64,000 nt of DNA from Spongilla lacustris. Taxonomy: Eukaryota; Porifera; Demospongiae; Spongillida; Spongillidae. Under the pieces are notes generated by a model, which saw only the letters and a program-made list of their open reading frames with translations, had not been told where the DNA came from and searched no databases. Positions 27,081-41,300 of this stretch are shown here, one piece after another. Each line of letters begins with the position of its first letter. Positions within the stretch are counted from its first letter, which is position 1. The stretch spans positions 62,001 through 126,000 of the forward strand of contig OX442431.1 of assembly GCA_949361645.1 (NCBI GenBank), in the 5' to 3' direction. Position numbers and translations under genes: made by a program.

Positions 27081-27719
27081 GACCAGTTATGAAAAATTAA
27101 CTTATGAATAATTAATTACATGATTCACGAGTTGAAAAACGAAGCATTTAGTGAACGCGAGGGAACTGATTAGCGAGTTAGCATTCGACCCAAAGCGTGT
27201 GGGGGAGTCTAAAGCCAAGGCCCCCCAAGCGTGTTTAATTAGTATTACTGCTGCGAAGAGTTTACCTCAGGAAACAGGTAGAGCTAAATCAAGTAGGTAT
27301 ATAGTACTATCAAAGGCAAAACGTGTGTGTCGTTTAGACCAGAATACGGTCACAATGGCTTTGCGTAGTTTTCGATTCGCTATCCTTATCTCACGCAGGC
27401 TTCTATATTTAATATTAATCAATTCAAATATTGCGCTTGCTAGCTATAAATGTTGAAATAATTGAATACACTTTCAAAGTATGCTTATTTTCCTAAATGA
27501 ACGCAAAAAGGCTGGCGCTTCGCCCCAGGCCCCACTGGGGGAGCTTACAGCGCTCCCCCAGACCCCCTAGCTGTTACGGGTGGGGCACGCCCCCTCCAGT
27601 ACCCACCCCCGCTTGTGAATATATCAAACAGGGAATTTCTGCAAACATAGCACTTCCCTTCAACTGGTAATGATCCAAAAAAATGGTACGATAAATTGAC
27701 ACAATAAAATTCGAATGAC
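27081..27719. other. Non-genic stretch downstream of GCN1, with a GC-rich repeat scrap
   Basis: At 27,510-27,640 a GC-rich segment (ctgggggagcttacagcgct) also occurs inside the hAT-like MITE at 47,576-47,912. It is therefore probably a fragment of the same family. Nothing else was recognised. Confidence 0.5.
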
Positions 27720-29355
27720 TTATAAACTATACACTTCTAGCAACTTCTGTGCATTTATCTTCTCCAATAGAGAACAGCAACGCTGAAAAACAAGGATCAG
27801 TGAGATACTACATATCATGTCTATGTCATATCTGTCTACATGCATACACTATGTAGAATATACTTACTTTCAATTGACCTGACGTAGGCAACAGGTGGTG
27901 CAGTGAACTCTCTGCAGCCATCTTTACTTGGGTGTTCTTGTCTTGCATCATTGACACAAGAAGGGGCACCAAATTTATAAGGTGCTTATCAAGGGCTGTG
28001 GGAATACCACACACAACTTCACATGCTGCAACACGCACTTCAATAGATGGGTGTTTCAGGGTCTAGGGTAGTCATGAAGCATTATGATCAGATTCAGTAT
28101 CCGAAAAACACCTGCTAACCTGGCACAGTGCATCAAGTGTGCCTTCCTGGTCTTCATCTTGCACCATAAAACTTTGAAGTGCTTTCAAACCACTCAGACA
28201 GACTGGTATCTGTCAAGGAAAAATATTCAGTCATCCACAAACATGGTGCTAAATCATTTAAAACAGGAACTAAAAAAACACCTCAACATATTGATATGAA
28301 CTCACTCGATCACTTGTGGCATATGCCACCACAGCAGCACACACCTCTTCCTTCATACCCAACGACTCAACACGAGCAAACCCATGTTGCAGTAATGATG
28401 AAAGAGATGTGGCTTTGGCCTGCAGAATGGTCCAATCCAGTACACCCACATGTACAAGATCCTTGATCACCATGGTTACTTGATCATTTGATAAATAAGA
28501 AGCCAAAAACCCACGACAAGCAGCTGCTTCAAGTCTGTTCACTTCTTGTGCTGTGTTCTTTAAAGCTCCCAAAGTCTCCATGATATCTCCACTGAGCTTT
28601 TCACTGATATGTGCCCCACCCCCTTCCAGAGCGCCAAACAAAGTCTGCAAATATGTGTTGCGAATAGCAGCATCATCATTCTTTTTAATGCCATTGTGCA
28701 ATTCATTGAAAACGGAGTCCACACGAGGGCACAGAACAGGCACCAGTTCCTTGAGCCCAGTAGCTGCCATGGACCTCACAGCTGCATTGCCATCATTCAA
28801 AGCCTTCACATATGAAGTCTGTAGCTGGGTTACAACAGGCTTTGCAGCAGACCCAACCTAAAATGATTTATACATATCTCATTACTGTACACATATGGGT
28901 AAAAAACTATAAACAATGTTAAATTAAGACACTAAATATACCTTTCGGACAAGTTCCACAAGAGCCTCAAGAGTAGCAACCCTCACATTCCAGCTGTAGC
29001 GGTCTCCTAAAACCCGTATCAGAGGGCCAGCAATAAGCATGACCACCTTCCCACTGGAGAGAGTTGTACTAGAAGAAAGCTTGATAACTTTGATCAGGAC
29101 ACGTGCACTCTCTTCCTTTTCCTCTGGTGACCCATTGATCAACCCTTCTTTGAGAACAGACAATATTGGGATGATGCCCTGAGAGCAACCCTGTTTCAAG
29201 CAACTTGAAAAATGTATACAAAACCTAACCTTCAAAGCAAATCCATGGAGCTCCTTCCCTTGAGAACTCTCTGGAATGATATCCAATGCTTTTCTGAGAT
29301 GACCAACAAGGTGAGGCAATTCTTTGGGATTGGTTCTCTGCAAGCACACGCACAT

Positions 29356-29398
<43 letters not shown>

Positions 29399-32300
29399 CA
29401 CACATCAATTACTCTGATTAGTCCTAATTTCTTCGCCCACCTTAACAATTGCATCCAAAGCACCCCATCCTGCTTCACACAATTCAGGAGTCTGATCATT
29501 TAGGAGGAGTGTGCAGAAGGAGATCAGTCTTGGTATGTGCTCTGCCAGCTCAGCAGTACTCCTGGCACACAGCGCATTTAGCAGACGCATGGCGGCAACC
29601 TTGCTCTGCTGTTCACCCTCCTGTACCTCCTTGAGGAGCTCTTCAATCAGTCCAGATAAGCCAGGCTCCTCTGACACACTCAGAACAACACCCTCTGCAG
29701 CTTCCCAGGTCTGCTGGTCACAGGTGCCCCGCAGAGAAGCAGTAAGAGCTGGGATGATACGGTCAAGATGCTTGTTCAGTGCCTCTCCAGCCACAGAGGA
29801 GAGCAGTGCAAGTGCTCGTGTGTTCACAGGAGGCTGTACCAACTGAGGTATGAGGTACGGAAGAACCACCTTGCCCTTCACCGATACCACCTGTCTCAGA
29901 GCATCCAAGGCAAGGTCGCTATTCAGCTGTGACCCAAGTTGTTCCACTAGTGGCTTTAGCACTTCATCAAGCACCCTAGTACCTGGGCAAATGGAACATT
30001 AGGGTAACAACAGTCTCATGACTGCTGTGGCTTACCTAAAGTGGCATGGAGACTATTGAATGTTTGAGCAGCTGCAGCTCGCACATCAGGATGGCTATCA
30101 CACAAAGCAGACTGCACTGTGGGGACAAGCGAATCCACATACAAGACTACACTGTCCTTAGATGTCTGTTGTATTATTTCTGACAGCCCGATGCATACAC
30201 CCTGCCGTTCTTCTTTCTTGTCTGTTTTGAGACCTCTTTCAAGCATGGGAATCACATCTGGAAGAACTCTCTCCCCTAATTTTCTAACAAGATCTCCCAA
30301 AGTGCGAGCAGCAACCTTACGTTTGTCAGCATTGGAGCTAGCTAAACATCCCAACAACAGCTGAATGAGAGTTGGCAAAATTTCACGCAAACTACGAGCT
30401 GTGTTAGTGACAACCACTTTCCACACATGCAGAGAGGCCTGCCTCACTATGAGTGATACATCTGACCGACCCATGTACAATCCAGCAAGTACCCTGTTCC
30501 GCCTCTCTGCACCTAGCACATTTATGATAGCCTGACGAGCTTCTTCTGTTCCAAAGTTGTCATCTTCTTCACTCTCAGTGCTCATCTTACCAGACACACC
30601 AGAAATCTTGAAGAGAAAGTCGCCAAGCAGCTGAACACTTGAGTGACGAATGCGCCAGTTTTCATCAAACAATCCTCTTTCTAGCTCCGGCATGAAGAGT
30701 TCCACTGCAGTGTCAGCATATCTACTAACAATAGTCTGCCCAGCTTGCAGTGCTGTATCTCGAATAAATTCTGATTCATCAGCCAAACCCTAATGGATAT
30801 TACACCATGCATGAAATTACACACTTCTAATAACCTCTCAGCCGCCTTACCTTCAGCACAGACGGAAGTATGTCAGATATGAATGGGATAAATTCATCCT
30901 TGAACGCTATCGGAAGGTAAACAAAAAGTAGGAGATAGCCATCCCGCACATGCGTAGGTTGTGTGAGGTCTTGAGAGTAAGCCACAAACCGAGGCATCAG
31001 CTGGGTCAGCCGCTCAACACCCTGTGCAAAGAGCACCTCACTCAGTCCCTGCGCAGCTCCAGATCGGTCAACAGAGGAAGACTCACTCTGAAGAGTTGTC
31101 AGCAGCCATGGCAACAATTCTTGGAGTCCCTCCTCTCCCATTCCTTTGACCATGGCTCCCAAAGCCTTTGAACACACACTACGAACCTCTGGCACAGGAT
31201 CCACCAAACTTTGCTTGAGACCAGGAAGGATGTTAGGTAAATATGGTGCAAGGTCCTTCTGGTCTGTGAGTGTGTACATGTTCCCAATAATCTGGGCGGC
31301 CATCTTCTTGGTTTCTGTTGATCTCAGCTCAAGCGTACGCTGAAGTGTCGGCATAATGAGGGCTAGAGATGGAGGATCCACCACGTGGACAAATTCAGTC
31401 TCTAACAATGCTCTAAGGCACACCTGAGCTTTGTTTGAAGGATCTGCCAGAGCTTCAAGAAGAACTGGAACCAGATTCTGAATTTCAGGGTTCTTAATTA
31501 CAGACCCTATCTGCTGAAGAGACTGCGATCCAGCCTGCTGTACTTTAGAATGCGAATCTGTCAGGATTTCTATCAATTTTGGAACTATACTGGGTAGACA
31601 TGATGATAGTTGTCGTGGGGCACAGTAAGCCATTGCTCCTAGTAGTTCCGCACTTCCAGCTTTAGTCCTCCAGGAGTCCTCTTGAAGAGCAGTCAAAAGG
31701 GATGGCAGAATCAGCTTCACCCCATGACTGCTAAGATGTGCCATGATAACCTTAGCAGTGTGGTCTGTCGCCTCACGTACATATTGGTTGCCATCTCCAA
31801 AACACAGGAGAAGATCTGGAAGCAGGTGCACCACATAGGGTTCAAACAGCTTGCCCAGCATGTTGCACAATGTCTCATAGGCAAAGAGTGCCCCTTCCCT
31901 GTGCCGATAGTTTTTCTTATCCTGCACAGCCTCTTGTAATTTCTGCATTATCTGAAGCTGCTTGAGTGTCGGTATTCCAAGACCCTTGACCAGACCAGCA
32001 ATTCCGAAAGCAGCCCCTCTCCGCTGACTGTAGTTAGGGGACTCCAACAACTAAATAGTGCGTGTAATTATGTGACCAGTATTATGTTAAATAAAAGGTG
32101 GATTGTGCAGTAATGAAACTGGTTTTCAGTTCATTGAATTTGGCACAATCCTCTCCCTCTTCGATCATATTTGGGAGTTACGTAAATAAATTGCCTTCCT
32201 GTACTTTTTGTTATTGCAATATTATACATGGGCATAATATCCTACATGGGCATAATATCCTACATGGGCATAAAATCCTACATGGGCATAATATCCTACA

Positions 32301-35300
32301 TGAGCATAATATCCTAGATTGTACAGAATATCCTAGATTGTACAGAATATCCCACATGGTGCATGCATGTTTTGTCCATTCTCCCTTATACTCAAAGGTT
32401 CATTGTTATAGTTGTTCTCTTTTGTGCTAGAAAAACTGTGCTGTCAACCGCAGCTTAGTGGTAGGATGTTCTTTCACTACATATATCAATACTACATTGA
32501 AACTAACACAGCATACTCCACTGCAGAAGTAAATACAGGTGGCTTCCCCCATCATCAGGTCAATCCACACGAAATTGTACTACCCTGAATACATCATGCT
32601 CTCATATTGACATACCACTCTCATATAATATACCCCCCCTGTGATATCCATACATGTGTATATTTTATGTTGATCTGTTTATATAATATGACTTGCTGAA
32701 TAATTAATCATTTTGGTGACCTTTGTCAATGGACCCTTTGCATGAAAGATCGGAAGTACGATAAACGTCACGTCTGGAGTAAAAACCACAGCGGTTGCCA
32801 AGAGACATTGTGTCACGTTCACGGACCTTTGCATAATAAAATGGCAATGCTCGGAGCAATTCCTTTCCACTCAGACATTGATCCTTCGGCCGATCCAGTT
32901 CCTGATCAAACTATGCTGCCAACAGTAAGTTTGACCGAGTCTGACATACCCAGAGCCTTTTTAAAGCAATCCATTTAAAAAGGCTACGGGTATGTCAGAC
33001 TCTGTCAAGCTTACTGTTGGCAGCATAGTTTGACCAGGAACTGGATCGGCCGAAGGATCACTGTCCAAGCGGGAAGGAATGACTCCGAGCGTTGCCATTT
33101 TATTATGCAAAGGTCCGCGAACGTGACACGATGTCTCTTGGCAACCGCTGTGGTTTTTACTCCGGACGTGACGTTTGTCGTACTTTCGATCTTTCATGCA
33201 AAGGGTCCATTGAAGCAAGTGTAGTTTGAGTCTTGACATGCACACGTTTGGGCCTACAACAAATCAGATTATAGAGTGGCACCCATTGCAAGTAAACTGA
33301 GTTTAATTGATGTTATTAAGTTAATAACATCAATTATACTAAGTTTACTTGCAATGGGTGCCACTTTATAATCTGATTTGTTGTGTGCAATAGGCCCAAA
33401 CGTGTGCATGTCAGGAATCAAACTACACTTGTTCCAATTGATAAAGGTCACCAAAATAATTAATTTTCAGCAAGCCATATTATATAAACGGATCAACATA
33501 GAGTATAAATATGTATTGGAATTTTGTTAATATCACAGGGGAGTATATTATGATATATGAGAGTGGTATGTCAATATGAGAGCATGATGTATCAGGGTAG
33601 TACAATTTCGTGTGGATTGACCCCATCACTACACAGTACGGCAGTCACAAATACTTATATGACATCATGTTGTCCTTACACAGGTGTCAAACTAGGCAGG
33701 TGTCACAGCCTGTTTTTCTGAAGTGATATTGCTCCAGTAAGTTATCACCATCCAACATAACGTCTTTACACACTAAGAATATCAGCCTACGCTGTGCTCT
33801 ATTTATCCATAATTAGTTAGAATACTACTGCTGACTACCTTGTTAAGGAGTTTTACGATCATATCCTCAGTATCTGATTTGACTGCAGGGGCCAAAGCCG
33901 GTAGACAATCAGCAATGGCTTCTTGTACCTAAACAGCAGGGAACATAAAACATGAAACAACACAGGGTGCATGGCCTACTTGTTGAGAAGGTGTATCCAA
34001 GTTGCTAAGCAACAAATGAACTACTTCTTTGACCTGCATTTTAAAAAAGGTTAACTTTCCCATCTACCCCTATAACACAACTGGATACCTTATCATCACT
34101 TTTGTCCAGGTGCTTTGCCAGGGTGCCCATCAAAACCACTAAACACTGGCGGACCACATCAGCCTCCTGGCTATTGGGAATGTGTTGCATGCAGTGCTCA
34201 AAGTGTGCCATCAATTCCACAGTAAGTCCCTTCCCATGCACTGCTATGGCCGTCTGGGCTGCTTGTTGCATAGCCTCACGCACCAAGGTATGGCGATCTG
34301 ACAAACAGCCAGGAATAATGAACTGAAGGAGCTTCATTGTTTCGTCAGGAGTCAGATGAGCTGGAAGTTCAGCTAAGGCTTTAGCCACACCCACTCTGGT
34401 TTCCCATGGATCTCTATACTGCACTACAACAACCCTCCCAAAACTGTCCTTCTCAGGAGGAGGTGTAGCATTTTTTTTCTCATAAATCTCTTTAAGTTCC
34501 CCCAAAAATGAGCTTGCAGAGGTGTTGTACATTTTCAACCATTGCCCAAAAGCTGCTGCCGCTGGGGTCTGGATGGTCAGATTGTCTCCCACAATCCTCT
34601 GAATAAGCAACTGTCCCATAGAAGGTTGCAACTTATACCCGGAGTCATCCCAGAACCTGTGCGATAATTCCAATAAGCAGTGACATCTTACCATACAGGA
34701 AAACTTACTTTGTAGCCAACTTGCTATTGTTCTCATCAGGATCATGACAATCAATCAGTATGGTCACCAGGACACTGAGATCAGAAGACAGCGCACGTTT
34801 CCCCAAACAGTGAAGACTACGTAACACAGCATTGCGCAACATGGCTACTGATGAGAGAAGGTCAGTATTCAGCTGCTCCAGAACAGATGGTGAGACCTCT
34901 TCCAGTTGGGAGCACAGACCAATGTATTTCTCTGCACATGGTTTCTGCAAAATGGTAAGCAGAGTATAGCAAATTATCACAATAAACTCTATACCATTCA
35001 AGCTTTCTTGGAAGCACCTATCCTGTAACAAGTTACAAGACCCTTTTCATTATGAACCACATGCAGGTATTTAATTATTCCCACATGTCAGTAATATGTA
35101 CATTTAGCATACATCAGATGTGACATCAGTTGACTGACTGCCATCTCATCTGGTGTGCCAAATATAGATCTTTCTACCTTGTTAAAATTCACATTTACCA
35201 GGGGGGCACAATGAAACTTGATGCAGCATATTGTCATACTTTAGCAATCTAAACTATAATGGGGATATATGCAACACCATGCAGCCAGAAGTAGTGAACT

Positions 35301-38300
35301 CCTAACTCCTAATGGATGGCCTATTTCTTACTATGCAATTATTCGAGTCACTTGGTCTATTTAAATGGAACTAATAAGTTACCAGTCCTTCAATCTTAAC
35401 TCTTTGGACGTCAATATTGCAATACGGGTGACGTCGATATTTGTCAGCTATGTTTTTAATTATGGCTACCGTAGCTTATTAGTCGCCGAAAACTCACCGT
35501 TCTTGAAGAATCACACAGTTAGCTTACTTTAAAGATATTACTATGATAAAAAAGCGTTTTGTGATGCTTGCTTTGATATTCGGTGTTTGAAAAACAATGG
35601 TTGCTAACAGCGCCCGATATAGGCGGAGCCAAGTGGGCAGGGATTTGAAGCCGTACGTCGTGTATACTATAAAACAGACGACGAAAACGCGATATTTTGT
35701 CCCTTGATGTTATTTCTAAGGTCCAGGTTTTTTAAAAAGCTTCGCACTCCCCTATTTTAGTAGAACAAGCAGGTGCAAGACCCTTTTCATTATGAACCAC
35801 ATGCAGGTATTTAATATATCGGGCGCTGTTAGCAACCATTGTTTTTCAAACACCGAATATAAATATATCAAAGCAAGCATCACAAAACGCTTTTTTATCA
35901 TAGTAATATCTTTAAAGTAAGCTAACTGTGTGATTCTTCAAGAACGGTGAGTTTTCGGCGACTAATAAGCTACGGTAGCCATAATTAAAAACATAGCTGA
36001 CAAATATCGACGTCACCCGTATTGCAATATTGACGTCCAAAGAGTTAAGATTGAAGCCACTAGTGACGATAGAGGCACCATTACACGTACAGCTGCAGCT
36101 GTTAGTTACCGCTTACCTTTCAATTAAAAACCAACACTCCAGTCGTAGTTCTATACCCCGAGCGCTGTTTGGTGCACAAAGAGCGTAACCATGCAACACA
36201 GATTGGTTTTCTAATACGTGTGCACATAAATGTGCACTTGGCAGTGAACGCGGGGTGCAATTATTATTGCACATAAATGTGCACTTGGCGGTCAAAGAGT
36301 TAATGACATTTGCTGACATAACTGCATTGAGGTGTATACAAACGCAGGAGAGGGCATGGATCAGAGTAGAATTTGAGTTAACTAGTTACAGGTGGGACAA
36401 CTCAAGAGTATTCCGTCAAGCGTCCTTCTTTGTACTCCCCAGTATCTTTTCTCCCGTTCACAGCCAAAGGCTACTGCCTAGACCATTTTGTTGGGCGTTG
36501 GAAATCAACAATGTATCTAATAAATATTCAGTGGAGGCATTAAAACAAAAAAGTTACGCTGTTTTTTGTTTTCTGAATAATGCTAATTAGTGATTCAAAG
36601 TGAATGCCCTTACAATCAGAGCAATACTACTGCCTCCATAAAATATTACTTTCAACTTCAGACAATATAGCACTGAATAAAATTTTCAAAATATTTTGGC
36701 TGTGAACAGTTAAGAAGTTATAAAGGTTTAAAGTGTGTGAATTCGCTATAATGAGACACTCCCGCATATCTGATTAGGACGATGCGTGGCTGCCATAACT
36801 GATGATAATGCATGCGGGTACATCGTTGCCGGTCATTTCTGCATGAGAATGAAGCAGATCAGTGAAGAATGTGTTGTATTTATGAGACGTATGAAGAAGA
36901 AACGTGCTGAGGAAGATTTGTTACGTGATGGTCTGCAGCCATCATTTGCTGCCCTATAGCCAGTGTAGTGCATATGAGTTACAGGATTCTGATGACGACT
37001 ACAGAACCGTGGGAATGATGGATGATGCAAGAAATGCTGCAGCTTACTATATTCCAGTCATGTCATTGTTATTTGCATAAAGATATGAATTCGTGCGCGA
37101 TCGCACCACGCATGCCTCGCGCGCGCCCTAATTTTAAAAACAATGCTGCCTAATTAATTTTCAATGTCATATATCTTACTAAAAGCTAAATGCACAATCT
37201 TTTGGCGATTTATGACAGTTGTTTTCACATCCTTCCTCACAATGGAACTTCTTTTTTTTACATGAAAGTCTCTTCGATTAAGAAAACGAATAACCTGCAG
37301 GTCGAGGGGTTATCATTCACTATACCTCACTGACCTCATGTCATCCTGCTTCAAAATTCGTTGCACAAATAGAGCAGTCATGTATGTATGTACCTTTAGT
37401 TTTCTTTGTGCTATCAGCTTAATTGAACAGCTTGTTCTTCAACATGCACTTTACGCAGGGTTTTACCACGGAATTACGAAAATCAATAACCAATGACAAC
37501 TAAAAAACGGAACATTGTAAATTATTTCCAATTGTGTTGGCACTTTCTTCGAGCTTCACCCAGTATATATATGCATCAAAAAATTTGGAGCCAGCAGTAT
37601 CATTCCGTGCTTACCGAGGCGGACACGTTTAAGAACACTCTTGAGTTGTTCCACCTGTAGCAGTTGATTAAGTTCATTGTGATCTCTTAACCCAATAGTA
37701 ATGATGCATTATGGCAGTGATGTAAAACAACCAAAAGTTACTCAAGACATGTATTTCTAACAATAAAAAGCTACTAAAGATAGATTGTCTATATGGGAAG
37801 AAAATGGCCCTTCGTTTATAATTATAAAATTATATAAAATTGGTATGCATTTGAATCGTAATAACTTCCGAACGGTTACGGCTATCGACTTCCTATTGTC
37901 AACACTGCATACCACACCATTTCTCTACGGTAAAATACATATTGGGGTCTTGCATTGTTCCGTGCCAGCATTGCAATGTCCGATACCCCACCGAGTTCAA
38001 ACCCAACATAACTTCCTGTAGGAGTAATGAAAATGTTTCAAATTCGGTTTGTAGATAGAGAGGTCCTATACCTATCGATTTGTTTTGTTCGTTAATTTTT
38101 ATGTCATCTGTTACGGGGATACAGTTTAACAAACTACTTGCACGTTTTCCCGCTCGATTTGCGCCAATGATTTCAGCAAATTGCGTTCTGCTCAATGTAT
38201 GGGGGGCGGGGATTATAACATAGGCGCAAAACAAGCGGGAAAACGTGCACGTAGTTTGTATCTCCGTAAAAGATGGCATGAAAATTAACAAACAGAACAA

Positions 38301-41300
38301 ATGTATCGGACGTTGCAATACTGGCACGGAGCAAATGCCAGACCACAAAATGTATTTTACCGTAGAGAAATGGTGTGGTATGAAGTGCTGAAAATAGGAA
38401 GTAGATAGCCTTAACCATTCGGAAGTTATTAGGATTCAAATGCAAAGCAATTTTATAAGACTTTATAATTATAAACGAAGGGCTATTTTCTCGTAAACTG
38501 TCCCATATATATATATATATAAGCACCATGAATAATTTTGATGGCCTTTGTCTGTTAGGAAGGATACCTTATTCTGTGGTTGTTATGTCCTTGGTGTATT
38601 AACGCTTAATAAATTATGTCTATTTGGTTGCACCAATAAATGGTTCAATCAATGAAATTAGCTATTGGTGGTTAGTGTAATTAATAAATCTACAGGGTGT
38701 TTATACACGTCATAATCATACTTCAAAATACTACAATCAGATCTGGAGTTACAAGCAGAAACACCTCCATTGTTTTTACAAGCACATTAAAAAAGGTCAA
38801 AACTTTGAAACCACACAATTCAAAATTAGTGTGCCCTTATAATTAACGGGTCAAACCAGTTCATATCCACTAGGTTTTGGCAGCATAGTTGTCAATTTGG
38901 TTGATTTTCATTGTATGAGTTCATCCAGTAGTGAAGGTAATATAACCAATTTATCAATTAATTAAGTTATTGTTCTTATAAGTTATTAAGTTTTGACCTT
39001 TAGTGACACTTTTCAAACTTTGCATATAAGTATCTATAGCCCTGTTTGTCATACACTAAATTAGCTTTCAATAAGGACTATCTGTGCATAATAACGAAAT
39101 GTTTATGAATATGAAAGTGAAAGTTATGTTATTGTTAGCAATAATACCACTGAAAGTTTATTTTCTTTAAAAAGTTCATTTTTAAAAATTCCATTTTTTG
39201 CTAGCAATTAGTCCACATTATTAGAAGTCTACCCCCAAAATATTACAGTAGGGCAACTTTTAGTTGTTTTTTAATGCCTTGTTATATCAGGAAGTGCAAA
39301 TGAATCTCTGAGCCACGTAGGAGTTCAATTATTGGTGCTAAGTGGGCACTTGCATAGCCAAGCAGTATTCATTGCTCTAAAGTAAACGTACAATCATAAC
39401 ACAGGTTTTACAATCTAAACTATTACTGTTGTGCGAGGGGGGGGGGGGGGGGGGCAAGAAAAAAGTACGGACCCCATCGTCCAATATTGTAGAGCTTAAA
39501 GAGAGAATTACGAATCTGCTTAAATCTGACTTCAGGGAAAAAAAGTGCCAGGGCATTTTAAAAAGGGAGCGGAGGGGGTGGTACCCCCTTCTAAAATAAC
39601 AAAATTCGCGTGTTCTTGGGATTTTTTGTTTCGTGTCAGATTTACATGGGAGTAGAATGAATAGATATTACCTAGTCATAGGACCTCGCTGGGACACCAG
39701 TGTTATTGCTATACACCTCCAACAACACTAGCGATCGATAAACACATTTAACCCCTTGCGCAAGTTCTTAATTGGCTTAGCAATGATTGCGAAAGGTGTG
39801 GCAAGTACTTTTTTAAAAAGTAATCAAATTGATGATGTAATTATAAGATGACACTATATTCGTGCAAAAGAAAGCGGCTCCTGTGCACGAGCGCTATGCT
39901 TCTCCCGAGGAACACTCAGCAATGATCCCGTTGCTAGCTAGTGTAGAGTATTACCATGCAGCCTAAGCCATACACCAGATGTCCCTTCTCCATTCGTTGC
40001 TCATCTCTTCCACTTCCTTTCACTTTTGAACAATTGGGGTTATGCTTCACATCGTTCATGCACCCAGCTTCAGTATATATAATTTCAAGGTGCTTGCTAT
40101 GGTCAGTCGTGCTAGGTTACCATAGACTCTCTGCAGTAGAGGTGATTATATATTCATTGCTAAGTGATTTCTTTGTGCAAATTTGTGGTTATGCGTGAGG
40201 GTGTAGGGTGGTGGGTACCCTTTTATGAAATCTGAGGATGGGTGTTTATAAAAACGTTTTTGCCCCCCCCCCCCCCCCTCACTGAAAAGAAAGAAAAAAA
40301 TACAAGGGATCAAAAGTAGGGGGCATAGGGGGTACCACCCTACTACGCCCATTACATTTTCACGTCTTTTTGTATCATTTTTGTTTCACATTGGATTTAC
40401 ACGGGAGTAGCATTGATCTATTCCTCCAAGCCAAATAACCTCAATGAGATCTCACATATAATCGCTAGGCACTTGTAAAAGCAGCAGTGATGGATTTAAC
40501 GTTTAAGGTACTATTTAGGCAGCTAAACAGAGGTTAATGGGTTCTAGTAATTCCCCTCCAGTTTACGGGCAGACTCCTGCGGTTAGCAGGCTTATGGCCA
40601 TAGGGTTTTAGCGCAGACGCAAGCCTCACCCCTCTCTTTGTCCATTGTAACCCCCTTGTGTGCGGGCGCAGGCCGGCTTGTGAGATTATATGCACACGCT
40701 GGCAGCCTCCCAGCACTTTCCCTCAGTGTTCAGGAGAGCTTGCCTTCTGTTATCATCCGTTCGCATCGCAATCATCGTTCGCATCACAATCATCGTTCGC
40801 ATCGCAATCATCGTTCGCATCGCAATCATCGTTGCCAAGATATGTCCGAGGAGAGACGCAAGTCCCTAATGCATCTATCGGTGGAAGTCTTGCGGCTTCT
40901 TCTCGACCAGGCCAACCTAGTCTCCACGGGCAACAAGAAGGCCATGGTACAACGACTCATGGAGAGCGAGCACCCAGACGATCGGAGCAACTCTCCCGAC
41001 AGCCAAAATACCGGCCACTCCGGATCCGCAGAGGAATCCTCCGACCATCAACACTTGTCGAGCCGCAGCTCGTCAGTTGCGAGTAGCATCGCGCCGAAAC
41101 GTGGTGCGCGTCCTCCCCTTAACCGGATTCGGTCCGACTCCAGCGCGTCGTCGAGCGCCTCTCCGACCCCTGTCCCTACCAGAGCTCACGCAGGTCGCCG
41201 CAGAGCTGTCGCCACAGCCGCACCTGCCCGCGAGCTGGACCAAGTCAGGATTCCACCCCGCCGCCGCGCTGAGGAACCCCTCCACACGGGAAAAGCACGG

